This document shows, one piece after another, positions 36,401 through 51,400 of a stretch of DNA of 64,000 nucleotides. The notes under the pieces were generated by a model. It had not been told where the DNA came from. It saw nothing but the letters and a program-made list of their open reading frames with translations, and made no database searches. The position numbers and the translations under genes were made by a program. The stretch comes from Littorina saxatilis (lineage: Eukaryota > Mollusca > Gastropoda > Littorinimorpha > Littorinidae): positions 34,389,825 through 34,453,824 of the forward strand of contig NC_090255.1 of the NCBI RefSeq assembly GCF_037325665.1, given 5' to 3'. How positions within the stretch are numbered: the first letter of the stretch is position 1; every line of letters begins with the position of its first letter.

Positions 36401-39400
36401 AGAGACATCCGTCAGGTAATAATCGTTCAAATTACACGTGTGTATATCATGTAAGTGAGGTCATGTCAAGCAAGTCTGGCAGGGACCTGTTTTTCCACTG
36501 CTTATGATGCCAAAGTCACAGAGACAAACGTCATTATAGAAACACAAATTGCGCTCGCTAATTACCCTCGATGAATCTTTAGAACTAAAACGTCACGCCA
36601 CACTTTCAGAGTGACGTTTCTTTGCTTTGACGTAATAGATTGCACGAGGCTTTAGAAGAGATCGAGGTTCCAAAACATGCGTCTTCAATTTAGCTGCCTC
36701 GAATGCAGGACATTTTCAGTAAAATACACGTAAGTACAGTATGTAGGATAAACAGAATACTACATGGCTTGCTGTGTCATACCAGATTTACACTCGTTGC
36801 TTTTTCAAATAGTGAACAGCTCGCTTTCGCTCGCAGTTCAATATTTAAAAAAACAACTCGTGTAAATCTGGTACGACACAGCAAGCCATGTAGTATTCTC
36901 TATTTATTTAAAACATATTTCAAGTAAACTTTAAACCTTTAAAATCAAACAAACATCCAGTGATGGAAGCATGGCTGCATGTAGGGTACGAACGCTTTGA
37001 TTGAAACTTTGTTTTCAGAAACAAACAAGTTCTCTCCTCTATCCATTGGTGTTGGTTAATGAATCATTACATCTGTAGTTCTTCTTTCTATTCTATCGTC
37101 TGTCTTCTTTTTTTTCCTGCTTTGTTTATATGTGCCTAAGGAAGACCAAAGGGTCGAAACATCGCGTTAATTATTTTGTTAACTTTGTGCACACGTGAGT
37201 AAATTATTTTTTGGTCTTCTTATTTATTGCTCTCACACACAGTCACCATTGTTGTTCTGGTTTTGTTTTCAGAGCCAAAGCAACACGGACAAAAATCAAC
37301 ATTCTTTCTTGGTTCAAACCTTTATTTTCTTTTAGTACACTGCCCGCTGAAACCTTTCACAAACTACCTGCATTCCAGCATTCCAGATGTTTCGACCCTT
37401 TGGTCTTCTTTAGGCACATATAAACAAAGCAGGAAAAAAAAGAAGCCAGACGATATCGATAGAATAGAAAGAAGAACTACAGATGTACACACTCTAGTTT
37501 CTACAGCTCTTGGCTTACAATGTTTTAATTTTGCAAAACACATTTAATTAAAACTCAACAAAAGCATTCATTGTCAACGATGTCCGGTCTCTGAGGTTGG
37601 CAATCATATTGGGTAGAAGATGTTACAGATTTGTCTTCTTTGTTTATTGCAATTTTTGTTGTTGTTGTTTGTTTGTTTGCTTAACGCCCAGCCGACCACG
37701 AAGGGCCATATCAGGGCGGTGCTGCTTTGACATATAACGTGCGCCACACACAAGACAGAAGTCGCAGCACAGGCTTCATGTCTCACCCAGTCACATTATT
37801 CTGACACCGGACCAACCAGTCCTAGCACTAATCCCATAATGCCAGACGCCAGGCGGAGCAGCCACTAGATTGCCAATTTTAAAGGTCTTAGGTATGACCC
37901 GGCCGGGGTTCGAACCCACGACCTCCCGATCACGGGGCGGACGCCTTACCACTAGGCCACCCGTGCCGGTGTTTATTGCAATAAAGACTACTTTTAAGCG
38001 TATGCCTCACCTTGTCGAACACTTGAGTGTAGAAGTTAAACATGGAATCTCCAGCAGACATCAGGAAGAAATGCTGAAAACACAGACACCATTGTTCACA
38101 GCTTAAAATAATGTACATAAGCACATCTCTGAAACATGAATTAATTCCCCACACAGTAAATCCTTCAATGGCAATCTGCCCATCTTTTTTCATCACAACA
38201 AGGCACAGATGCAATCCCAAAGAACTAAATGATTGCAAAGAGCATGTTATGTGAGCCTTCAAAGTTTTCCAGGTACAGTGGAACCCCCTTTTAGGACCCC
38301 CCAATTTGAAACTTCCCCCTTTTTAAGACCTTGATTTTGCAGATTTTTTGTTTTAAACTTCTGTAAGTGTACCCTCCATTTCAATGCCAAACATTCGAGG
38401 GGCCAATCACTAGCAACAGGAGTGTCCAGAAACACATGCTCCCGTTCACATGATTCCGACACACGCCTAATAGCTAGTGATTGGCCCCTCCAATGTTTGG
38501 CAGAAGTTTTGCAAGAAAAGGTCACTCTTCCACAACTCACACAAACCCGACAGTGTTATTTCCGGAATTCGTCTATTTGAAAGAAGTTTCAGCGTTTTGC
38601 AAACCCGCGGATGCCTAGCAACATCTCTCAATCTCCTGCCAACTAAGCAAAATGAATTCTTGAATGAAAACTGACCTGCATGGAGTTGAGGTAATCCATC
38701 AGCTTGTACTCAGTCTTGAGGATGTCCAGGAGTCTGGAGCAGACCAGCTGGTAGCGACGGCGAACGTGAGGATACAGGCAGCGTCTGAACAGCAGGCCTA
38801 TGGGGGTCACGTACGAATCCTCCACACACCCAAGGCAACTGAAGAAAAAGGAAAATATAAAAAAAAATTTATTTAATTTTTTTTTTTTTTAAATGTCAAG
38901 TTATTAAAGGGGTTGATGGAGTTCAATTCTCAGAAAAAGAGAAAAGTCTCATCATTTCCATCAAGAACACAAACTGAGATTTTTTTCTTATTGAAATCTC
39001 TTGGACATCTGGCCAGTGCCCTGGGGCTCAGGTAAAACGTAAGGTATGGTACAGTATGTGCAATTAAACTGATTTTTCAAATCTATAGAAATTCACATTA
39101 CATCACACAGATCACAACTGTGTGAATCAGCTTAACACAAAGGGAAAACACAGACAGACACACACAGAGTAAAACCAACAGCAAATTCATCATTCCCATC
39201 ATAACATACACCAATTTCTCGAAATCAAAAGAATAAGACACCTTAGATCGTATGGATCCTTCTCCACCTCTTTCTCTCTGAACACTGTGCTGAAAATAGC
39301 CTCAAAGTTGATTCTCAACAGGTGATCCTCCGTTCCACGGTAGCGGTTATTTGTTCTCAGGTGTTCCACAAAGATGTGTGCCTTCAAAGTTGTTTCTTCA

Positions 39401-42400
39401 ACAACCCCTTGTGTCTGCGATGGTACTGTTCCGAGGACATCTTTCAGAGAGTCTACAAACAGCTCATACAGGGATTTGTCTTCAAACACTGGAAGAAAAA
39501 AAGCAGATCAAGTGAATATTTCTCTGAAAAATAATGAAACTACGCAAACTGTAAGATTGGTGTAAGATTTAACCGAAATTGAACCACATTGAACGACACA
39601 TTTTGTTCATTACCTGCTCTGCAACATGGATAACATAACATGCAACATAAGGCTGACAACTGGGCTGAATAACTATGTACAAAGGAATCCAATCAGTTAC
39701 ACGTTTAACTTTCTTATATGTTGCAGCTGAATGTTCTCACCTCACGGAAAAGACAACAGAATCTTCTTTGCTACAAACTTGATCCAAACCATAGCCTCAA
39801 TCCCAGAAAACACCAACAATTACAACACCAACAACCACACCTACAGTGGTACCTGCGATGTGTGGCCCCTCTGATGGGAGGACACCTCCCTTAAAAGGAC
39901 ACCTCCTGGTGTCCCTTTATCTATTATCTCTACCAAAATATACCTGCCATGACAGGCCACCTATAATGTAGGGACACTTCTGACTGGTCCCAAGGGTGTC
40001 CTTTCATCACAGGTACCACCATACCACCACCTCAACAACAACACTCACATCCAGCACCAACAGACGCCAGAACTTCAGGTAGCCTTCCTAGCGCTTGTAG
40101 CAGCTCCATAGACTTTCCTGTGAGCATCACGTCACGCATCACCGGTCGCAAAAACTTGGGCGTGGCCTCCACCACATCCTCGAAGGCTTGCTCCCACCCC
40201 TCCTCCTCCGCACACAAGCCGGCCGACGAAAGAGACGTGTTGGAGACATCGCGGTGCGGGGCAGCTGGAGAGTTGAGGGTGAAGGCTCTCTCCCAGAACG
40301 TTTCGTCCAGGCACTTGATGCTTTCATTCCTGAAATTTGAAAAGCAGAATAGCGCGAGTGTCTTGAACCGTTCTCTTGACAGACGATGTTCGGAAATAAC
40401 TCTGTCAGGATTTTTAAGCGGCGTGGTAGAGTAAGAGCCGCTTTTACTGATACAAGCCTTGTTTTTCTTCTTCTTCTTCAGCGTTTGACGATGGCTGTGT
40501 CTAGATTCTTTGGCCCGTGATGTTACACACCTTGTTTTGAAAAGCTTGACTCAGTAAAAGGGGCTCTTACTCTACCACACCGCTTAACAAGAAGGGCAAA
40601 GCCCATACGACTCACATGCTTTACACATTTTTCCTACCAAAATACATGTGACCTTGACCCAAGGTCAAGGTAATCCAAGGTCATGCAACACAAAGCTGTT
40701 AATTCAAGACATAGGAAGTACAATGGTGCTTATTGGCTCTTTCTACCATGAGATATGGTCACTTTTAGTGGTTCACTACCTTATTTTGGTCACATTTCAT
40801 AAGGGTCAAAGTGACCTTGACCTTGATCATATGTGACCAAATGTGTCTCATGATGAAAGCATAACACGTGCCCCACATAATTTTTAAGTTTGAAACAGTT
40901 ATCTTCCATAGTTCAGGGTCAAGGTCACTTCAAAATATGTATACAATCCAACTTTGAAGAGCTCCTGTGACCTTGACCTTGAAGCAAGGTAAACCAAACT
41001 GGTATCAAAAGATGGGGCTTACTTTGCCCTATATATCATATATAGGTGAGGTATTGAATCTCAAAAACTTCAGAGAAAATGGGAAAAATGTGAAAAATAG
41101 CTGTTTTTTAGGCAACATTTATGGCCCCTGCGACCTTGACCTTGAAGCAAGGTCAAGATGCTATGTATGTTTTTTGGGGCCTTGTCATCATACACCATCT
41201 TGCCAAATTTGGTACTGATAGACTGAATAGTGTCCAAGAAATATCCAACGTTAAAGTTTTCCGGACGGACGGACGGACGGACGGACGACTCGGGTGAGTA
41301 CATAGACTCACTTTTGCTTCGCATGTGAGTCAAAAACCCTGACAAGAGTTATTTCTGGAAAACGCCTATTCTTCGTACTGTGATTTCATAAGCAGTTTGA
41401 TAAGTTAGCCCTGTTCAAGCGCGGCATGAACAATGATTAAAAAAAACAAAAAACTTATTTCTGTATATCAAGCTAGGAAAAAAGCAAGACAGACAGAGGG
41501 GACAGATAGAGATGAGGAACTGATCCTGTTTATTTTCCTGCTTAATGAAGTGTTCACGTACCAACAGCATTGTGTAATAAATGATTCCAGATAGTCAGTT
41601 ACTTCAAACATGTTCATTTCCATTTCTTTTATTGGCAGAACAGCATCTGCTCAAATAGGTCTGTTGTGCTGTATTTTACACCTATAAACACACAATGAGC
41701 TGAAGCTAAACAGGATGCAAAGGTGCCCTGACCTCTGCAGAACGAATTCGCTGGCGGGATCAGACAGCTGGCCTGCAGAAATCCACTGACCGATGATGTT
41801 GAGATACGGTCTGCTTGTCTCAAGCAGAAGACGTAGCAGTGTGGATACCTGTCAACAACAATAACAATGTCATGCAAACAAATCAAACCAACCAAACACA
41901 AATTAAACTCCACCCACCAACACCGGCAGCAGCTAACAACAATGGCACCTGGATTTTACTGAATTATTTCTAGACTATGTTGCCATATTATTGAGGAGGT
42001 CTGGGTTTGAATCCTGATTGCGCCTGTTGGGTTAGGGGGGGGGGGGGGGGGGGGGGGTTTTTTTCCCGATATCCCAGGTCAACTTATGTGCAGACCTGCT
42101 AGTGCCTTATCCCCCTTCGTGTGTACATGCAAGCTAAAGACCAAGTGCACAAGATCCTGTAATTCATGTCAGAGTTCGGTGGATTATAGAAACACGAAAA
42201 GACCCCGCATGCTTCCCCCGAAAGCGACGTATGACTGCCTGAATGGCGAGGTAAAAACAGTCATACACGTAAAAGATCTTGGGAGTTTCAGCTAATGAAC
42301 AAAGAAGAAGACATAGCTAATTCACATATTGCCAGTTTCCTTAAGCTAATGATTGACTCACCAGATGCGTGGAGCTCTGCCCAAGACTGTCCTGCAAGAC

Positions 42401-45400
42401 GACTCCATCGTAAAGCGCGGTAAGCAGACGAGACACATCGTTACTGCAGCTGATGTTCCCCTTAGCACCGGGGGGCTGAGCGGTAGGCTGAACACCGGCG
42501 GTGAATATGTCCCACACTGCATCCATCGTTGGTAACCATGGTGACAATGTGTTCAGGAGGGAGGAGACAGTCACACAGTCACTCTTCTCTGAATAAGAAA
42601 AGTTTAACTCTTTGTGACAATACAATGGTCCTTATGTAATGCTCCTCAAAACAAAACAAAAACAAATCTGAAGAAATGAGCTCATAATATGTGGAAACAA
42701 TTTTACAGTATTTACAATGAAAATACCCGAAAAAGAAAAAGAAAATCCTAAAAAAGTCAAATTGGGTTTAATTTTCATACTGAGCAGACTAAGTTGCAAC
42801 ATATCCACCCAAACTTTTGTCTTCAATCATATAGGTGAGTATAGTTTTCACCATGCTTTCTTTTCCTTGAAAAATTAGCATTTTCCAGGAAAACCACGCA
42901 GATGCAAAACTCCAACACTGCATCACCTGCTTCTCACCTTGTTTGGCCACCTCTCTTTCCAGGTGAGACAGGTCAGAGCGAAAATCACCAAGGATGCGTG
43001 ACAGGCTGTCGGCAAATGCTTGAAAGGTCTGAGATCCCAGCGTCGGTTTCTTAGCGTCCAGGGGACGGCAGCAGGAGCTTACGACTTTGTTGACAAAGGT
43101 GTGCAGATCGTGCACATGATTGGCCAAGTCGATCAGCTTCTGTACGCAACTCTCCAGGCTGGCCTGTTGAAGAGACAGAATCATGTTTTGTGTGTAAAGT
43201 GAAACCCCCACTTAAAGACCTCAACAAATCTGAGAAAATGAGGTCTTAGTAAGGAGGGAGTCTCAAATTGAGGTTATGAACAGGAAATCTGAAAATCAAG
43301 GTCTTAAAAAAGGGGAGTCTTAAATTGGTGTGTGTGGGTGTGTGGGGGGGGATGTGTTGTGTGTCTTAAAAGGGAGGTTCCACTGTATTTATTGTTGTTC
43401 AAACTACAGACTGATCTTGGGCTTTTTTTTTGAATGATGGAATAAGTGAGCAAAGTCACGCTTTAGCTGTGCCAGGCATAACAGTGTTTACACTGTTCAA
43501 AAAGCTATGGTTCAGCGCCTGGGATTTATATTTACTTGTAAATGACACTTCAAACCACGCTTTTGAATATTTTCCAATAAGTTACTTTTTTTGTTTGCCT
43601 TCTTATTTTTGTAAAAATAAAAAATAAAATAAAAAAACTTTGGCTCGTGCATTTGACAGAACCCAGGCAAAACAATACCTCATAACATCCAAACAGGCTA
43701 CAACAGCACAACTCCAAGGAGATAAGACAGAATACACTGCAACATACATAAACTTGACACTACAATTTGAAGCAGTCAAGCACAGAGAGAAAAGGAAAAG
43801 TAAAGCGGATCATCCCCATTAGCGTTGAGTTTTTGTTACCCCGCTGAGGTGGGAGAGTCTCACGCTGTCCTTCAAGTGGAACCCAGAGTCAGTTTTGTTG
43901 AACAGGAACAAGTCACTGACACCAGACAGCATCCTGCAACGAACATAACTCAACACATAGCTATACATGATACAGTCACCAGTTTCAGTGTTTTCCTTCT
44001 CATATAATTTCCTCCCCATACAGTCACACACACACAAACAGATGCCTGCGAGCAGACACAGACAAACATGTACGCAAGCACACACACACACTGTAACAAA
44101 ATAGGACTTTCCTAGTCTTGGTCGCGTTCCGGAAGGTTTGAGTTCACCGAGATGCTGAGATGATCGACGTCTTTTGATGACGTAGCTCGTTGCGCTGTGA
44201 CGTATTATTGACTACCACGACTTGATGCGCGGTTGATCAACATGGAGTTGATGACATGAGTTGTTGTGCGTGCTTTGGAAAGCGTGGAAACGTAAACAAT
44301 TATTGTTGCAACATCGGTCCAGGTAAGCCAATCGATGATTCATTTTCCCGTCCACCCGTTTGACAAGAGAAGGCATTGTGTAGGTTGTTTTTGGGTAAAT
44401 GAATGGTGAAGGGCAGTATTGTGATAACCGTCTAACCGATAACAGTATATGGAATAGTCAAGTGCAATGTTAGGTGTTCGTTTGTTTGTCCTGTTACGTG
44501 TGATTTCACAGTAGATTAGGAAAATGTTTTGCAAATGATGTTTAGTGAAATGCGCTGTGTACGAGCATATGTTACCGTTGATGTTCCAGCGGCATGCTGA
44601 TCCAATCCAAGGTGGAAGAAGGATGAAGTTCTTATTCCTACTTATGACGTTCCTGAGAACTGCGGTCCCGATTGCCGGTATTACCAGCCCCACGTCGTAA
44701 CCTGTTGATGGATGTACGACGTCCCGCACAGTTCTCAGTCAATGCAAACAAGCTCGAGTTGCGACAGCGTATTCACGCATTCGAGAGATTGTTCAACTCT
44801 AATGGCTTCGCATGAACGAGAACAGAACGATAAGTGATACATGTGATCTGATAATGAAACGGAGATAAAAGGATAACAAGTAGTCGATGAATTGACTATG
44901 AACGCATATACGTAAAAAGAACGAGCCAATATTTGTAATCATCAATAAAAGATCTTAAAATAATCGAGAAGCGATTCGTGAAGTGGGTAGGGTGAGAATG
45001 TTTTAGACAGATTTGTTTAATATCACACCCTACGCTACACACACAAACACAGATGCGCGCGAGCAGACACACATCGATATGTAAACCAGACACTTCATGA
45101 TAACAACCTTATTGACTTGCACACATGTGCATGCACACCTACAAATGCAATCACACATACATGAAAACTCACACACACAAACCTGTAGACACGAGCACAC
45201 ACTGACTTACAAGTTAAACAGACAGAGATACACAAACATGGATATGAATGTGCACTCACAAACGCGCACACACACACAAAACACACAGAGGGATGGCATA
45301 GTTCTGAATTAACCCCGTGGAAGTGACTTCACATACTGAAAAAAAAGCGACTGTTTTAGATTCACTCAGAGGGACCATCAACATCATAAATCGGGTTACT

Positions 45401-48400
45401 TCCCACAGGGAGATATGAACACACACATGCACTGAGACCGATCTGACACATACACACAGACAGATAAACACAACGTACCACAGTATTTCTCTGATGAGTT
45501 GGTATTCAGTAATAACATGCTGTCCAACCACAGCATAAGTCTCCCCACTGCGAACCTGATAGCTGCTCCTGCACGACATATAACACAAACAATTCTCAAC
45601 ATGCAACTTTAACATGAAACCATTTAACCATGACAAGAATTCTGTTAGCTGTGGTGTGGACTACATTTGAACCTTTGGTGAGCCTCCAGCAAACGGCAGT
45701 GTTCGTCAGGACCTCTGAGCAAACCATGAAGAATGAAGCACTGGTATCAAGGTTGCTCCATGCTGAACATAAGGCAAAAAAGAAAAGTTGTATGTTTCTG
45801 GTCACCTGACCCTACCTAGTTTTTTCCCGCCGACCCCAGACTTTGTTTTATTGCATTTGTAAAAAAAAAAGCAAAAAAAAAAGCGTCAAAACAAAAGTAA
45901 CAGACGGCAGACGACACAAGGGGGATAACCCTGCATCCCTTTTGTCTCATTTGTTTTGTAATGTGTTGTCTTTCTCTTTGTATAGTAAGTCCAGTCTCTT
46001 TGCGTCACTGTATAGTTATTTTCTACCCTGACCAAAAAACAAACAAAAAAAACAAAAAAATAAATCCCTACCTACCTACCCTATTTTTTTTTAGCCATGT
46101 TACCAGAAACATACAACTTTTTTGTTGTTGCCTAATACATACTTCTGCTTTGTTCTTTTTTCCGTTCTATCTTGTTTACAGTCTCTCATCACAACCTTGT
46201 TAAGTTTGCAAGTTAAAACATAGGACACCCTCAGTTTCATCAATGCATTGGTATGGGTTTCTTTCACAAGTCTATATCATCGCCAGTGAATATCGCAATC
46301 CAATAAAAGAGAAACCTGAACACACAAACGCACATGCACAGACATAGACAGACAAAGCTAGTCAAAACAATTTTCTGATATGAGTGACTACCGTACTTTT
46401 CGGACTATAAGGCGATACTTTTTTCTTTTTTTTTTTACTTACAATCGTGGGGTTGCCTTATACACGACGTCACCTTATTCTCGGATAAAATAGGTTTCAC
46501 GAGCACTGTGAACTTGAAATCAATGAGCAACTAACAACCATTTAAGTGAACACAATTCAAGAAATGTTGATCGCCGAAAAAATTACCTGAACACTAGTTG
46601 CGTTGAAACACGACAGTCGACAGTCGGTCTCTTGACACTTCAACTGGGTACCGCTTCAACTTGCACTTCGACTTTGTCACTGTCAAGATGCCGAAAACGA
46701 AGAGAGCTTCATACGATGCTGCCTTCAAGATTAAAGCCATCGATCTTGCGATACGACTGGAGAGCAACCGAAAGGCAGCGTTCGAACTAGGCCTGAATGA
46801 ATCCATGGTTCGCAAATGGCGTAAACAGAGAGGTCAGCTGTTGGGATGTAAAAAGTCACGCAAGTCTTTCCGCGGAAAAGGTGCACGCTGGCCAGAGCTT
46901 GAGGCAGAGTTGGAGGACTGGGTTAATCTTCAAAGGGCCGATGGTCGAGGCGTTTCAACCGTTCAAGTTCGATTGAAGGCAAAGGAGATGGCAGCGGCGA
47001 AGAATATTGACGAATTCACTGGGAGTGCGTCATGGTGCTTTCGTTTTATGCGGCGGAGGAATCTGTCGGTTCGCATGAAGACAACAATGTGTCAACAGTT
47101 ACCGCCCGACTTTGAAGAGAAACTTGTCAGTTTCCGAAATTTTGTTTCCGAAGTGATCGCGGAACATAGTGTCGGTCACGATCAGATTATAAACATGTTG
47201 TTGTTTTTTTCTATGTACGATGTTTTTCTTCATTTTTTTCTTTCATCCCATCGCCTTATGCACGACACCATCGCCTTATCCATGGCATCGCCTTATTCTA
47301 GGCTTTTTTCATTTTTTTTTTAAAAAGTAGGGGGTGCGCCCTATACAAGGCAGCGCCTTATAGTCCGAAAAGTACGGTAACTATAAAGCGTTGAATTAAA
47401 ATAGCTAATAATCAGCCTTTATCGAATATGAAGATCGTGACTGACAGCTGCTGAAATCAACAACAACACATGCACAGCCTACCAGTCCCGCAGCAGGTTT
47501 GAAGAAGAATGCGGACCCCTGACATCATTTTGACCTTGACCTCTCCAGTACTGCACCATCACGTTGTCGGTTAGCCAGTCCTCCCCCCTGTCATGCTCTA
47601 AGGTCGTTTCCATGGAGACATTTTCACTGACTAGTCGTACAACTGACAGCGACTGGTTCTTATCCTCCACAGTGGAAGCATCATCATCTTTGTTGTCTTC
47701 AGCATTGCTGTCTTCATCACTATCCAGTGGGAAGTCTTCTTCTTCTGACTGTTGATTGAACAATCATAAAGATACAAATAAAGAGAACACGATGTTAGCA
47801 TTCCCAGAGAAATTGTAACAGACCTTACAAGAGCGGCTAGTAGTGGTTGTACTAGTAAGAGGAAAGGTAGGAGTGGGTTTGTAGGGTGAAAGCAGGAAAA
47901 CCTGGCCACACTGCTTTTTTTGATCCAATCAGTGACCTGTCTGTCCGTTTTTCTTCTTCAACCAATTCTTTAATAATACATGCTCAAAGCTTGTCAGTAG
48001 AAATACCCCAAATTAGGTAAAACACACACACACTCACACACACAAACATACACACAACTCTCCACACTTCTTACCTACCCCACTCTCTTAGTTCACGATC
48101 TCCCCCTATTAAAAACAGACCTGGGAACCCTCGTTTTGCACTTGGGAGTATTCTCAAACAAACTTGGTGTATTTCCAGAAAAGTGAGCGTACTCCACACT
48201 TTGAGCATTCACGATGCACACATGCTTCATACGCGTCCGTCGAAACGTTAATTAAGTTACAAATACATTTAAAACATATGCTTCTTTCAATGTTTTCTGA
48301 CAAAAAAACTGTAATCATGTGTCAAAATACTGGATCGGCTTTGGAAAACACTTGTGAAGAAAAGTAGTCTTGGAATTTTTCTCGTCATATTTTTTTTCTA

Positions 48401-51400
48401 CTAAACACACTGATCGTGTTCTAGGTTTGTAAAAAGGTGCGTCCACAGACATATCTAAAGATTCACAGAAAGATTTAACACAACAAAAATATATATTATA
48501 TATTCTCAAACAGTCATACACAGACAAAAACAACAAAAAAGGTATACAAATCAACTTACTGAAGTGTCACTATGGTAACCAGAAAAATGCAAGATGTTTT
48601 CCCCATCCAGCAAGTGTCCTGCCCAGTCAAAGTCGTCCTTTGGCTCTGAAAGTAAAAAACCCACATTAGTGTCAACACAGTGTTTCTCAATCTTGAAAAC
48701 GTGAACATCCAGACCACGGTTCCTAACCTCACAACAACAGATGAACAGAGCGATGTGCAGAAGAAAGCCCTGACTCTGGCCATGCTCGATGAAAGATACC
48801 CCCAGGAAGCATGGGTGTGGGTCTTTACAGATGGGTCCGCCACAGACGCCATCACGAGAGGGGGAGCTGGTGTCTACATCCAACACCACAGTGGAGAGTG
48901 GCAAGCAGAGGCTATACCAACTGGCCTCCACTGCACCAACCACAGAGCAGAGGTTGAAGCACTGATCCATGCAGCCAATACCATCAATCCCAACACTCAA
49001 GTTGTCTTCCTGACTGATGCCCTGTCTGTGCTGCAAGCAGTCAACAACAACACACTGCCTCAGCTTGCAACGACACTTTACAACACCAAGTGTCTGAAGG
49101 TAGTACTGCAGTGGATCCCATCACACTGTGGAATAGAAGGGAACGAACAGGCGGCCAGAATGGCCAAACTGGGTGCAGAGGACGAGCAATAAGGAAACGC
49201 AGTAAGCTCTACAGAGATGAAAACAATCATAAAATCTCTGCTTAAGACCCCCCTGACGCACGACAGCTACCAGCAACTGTCAAGGCCTGACCAGGTAACA
49301 ATCTTCAGTCTGAGAACAGGGCACAACAGACTGCAACAACACCTGCACAAGAAATTGCGTGCCGTGCCCTCCCCCATGTGCCCCTGTGGAGAAGCAGAAC
49401 AAGACACAGCCCACGTTCTACAGGACTGCAAGAACCTCAGTCCCTTGAGGACAGAGACTTGGCCTAGGCCGACGACCCTCGAAGAGAAAATGCACAGTCC
49501 CATGGAAGCACTACAAAAGACCACCAGCTTCATTTCCAGAGCTGGACTCCAAGTGTAAAGGCGATCGAGAAGAAAAAGAAGAACACAGTGTTTCTGAAAT
49601 AAAAACTGCATAACCCTTTCTATGTGTATGATACAGCAGACAGTTCTATGTGTTTTGAAATTGTGATGATGTCAGTCACAGCTAAGTCTAAATTCAATTT
49701 TCTTTTGTACTATTGGTAAACCAAAGACATGCAACCACTTTCCTGGTATGATGTTCATGTGAGTATAATTCCTAAACATACTAAACATAGACTCACAGAG
49801 ATACAAAGCTTGACACACTCACACACAGATGCGAGCAGGCGCACACAGCACAATATGTTTTACAACTACCCAGCTCCTATGTTGTTGTTCCTTTTTCTGT
49901 TTAACTTTATGAGAAACAAAAATGGTCTTAGTCCTTACCTTCAACTAGGTGTTGCTGCGTCGGCTGGTATTCATTTTTGGTAGGAGACTGGGCCAGCAGA
50001 CACAGCAGTGACAGCACTGCATAGTGAGTGTCAGTCTGCTTGGCAACCATGCCACAACAAAATCAGAACATCAAATATGTGATGATAGTTACAGCTGGAA
50101 CAGTGTTTGGCTAGTATCGAATACAGACACAAAACAAGATCAAAACCACACACACTCTTCTCGAACATCCAGGGAATACAGCTCGCACAATTTCCGGCCA
50201 ATAAAATCCACATGCGCCTGTGTAAATAAAAATAAAAATTCAACCCCCCCCCCCTCCCCCAAAAGGAAACCAACACTATTTTTTGGCACTTGTCATCAAA
50301 ACCAAACTTTCATTTATTTTTTTGTGCTTCATTTTTCCTTGTTTTCAGAATTTTATATAATTATTTGCCATTGATATTTTCTGGTACCTTGTAAAGCAGT
50401 ATTTTCTGTTAGCTGGTAAAGCAGCAAAGACAAAGCTCAAACAGTGCCAAGCGCGGATGTCTTTGATCATCTTTGTGGACTACTTACGGCAGTATCCTCT
50501 GTCTCCCCCTCCCCCTCATGTAAAGGAGACTGCAGAAACTTGGATGCCAATTCTCTCAGGGTCTCTGCCCGCTCTCCCTCAGAGTGAACTTCAAGTTTTG
50601 TACACAATCTGCAAAACATTTAGAACAAAATGTAAGAAACAAAGGGATGTAAGTGCTCTAACTATAGACATGATGACTGTGCAAAAAGAGAAAGTAAGAG
50701 TCAGGTATAGATATAGGTATAGGTGGTAGGGACAATGAGTGGCCACGCGGCCTTTTTATATTCCAAATTGTAATTGAGTCTGTTACAATGCATGCAAATT
50801 TTGAATTTGTGTGACACCAATCGTACTCTACAGGCTTTTCTTCATTGACTGTTCACTGTCTAGTCAGTTCTTGAAGAGGTTAATATTAGTATTTGAATAA
50901 GTACAAAAATATTAGCGTTATGCCTAACCAATCTCCTGGCATCTGAGAGAATAACAAGCACTGAAATAAACAAGCGGTTTTTATCTTACATATTTATAAC
51001 AAAATTAAATAAAACAAAAAAAGGAAGATGGGACTCTGATTGCCTAGTTTCATCAATGCCTTTAATTCTGTACCATGCAAGGAAAGTACATGTAGGTCCA
51101 CATTCTTCTTGAGAACTACCAGCTCACATTCAAAGTGCTTTTTCTCCTTCCATTTTTTTTTGGGGGGGATCAATTTCTGCACTATACATCACTTCATTTT
51201 AACAAAGGAAAACACAACAGAAAGCAGTTTTGGTAAATTTGTCATCACATTTTTGTCAGCCTGTCACTGACTTCTTGAGGATGATAAAGCCAGTTTTCTT
51301 TCTTCATAGAAGCAACAAATTGACTTGTGACAGGGTGACCAGTCACAAATTATAGAGTAAAGTTTTGTCATTGTCCAGTCTAGTGTTTGTAGTTCATGTT

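Noticed and set aside
49217-49558. Independent small gene
   Set aside because: It is the C-terminal part of the truncated LINE, in the same frame as its RNase H, inside the same target duplication.
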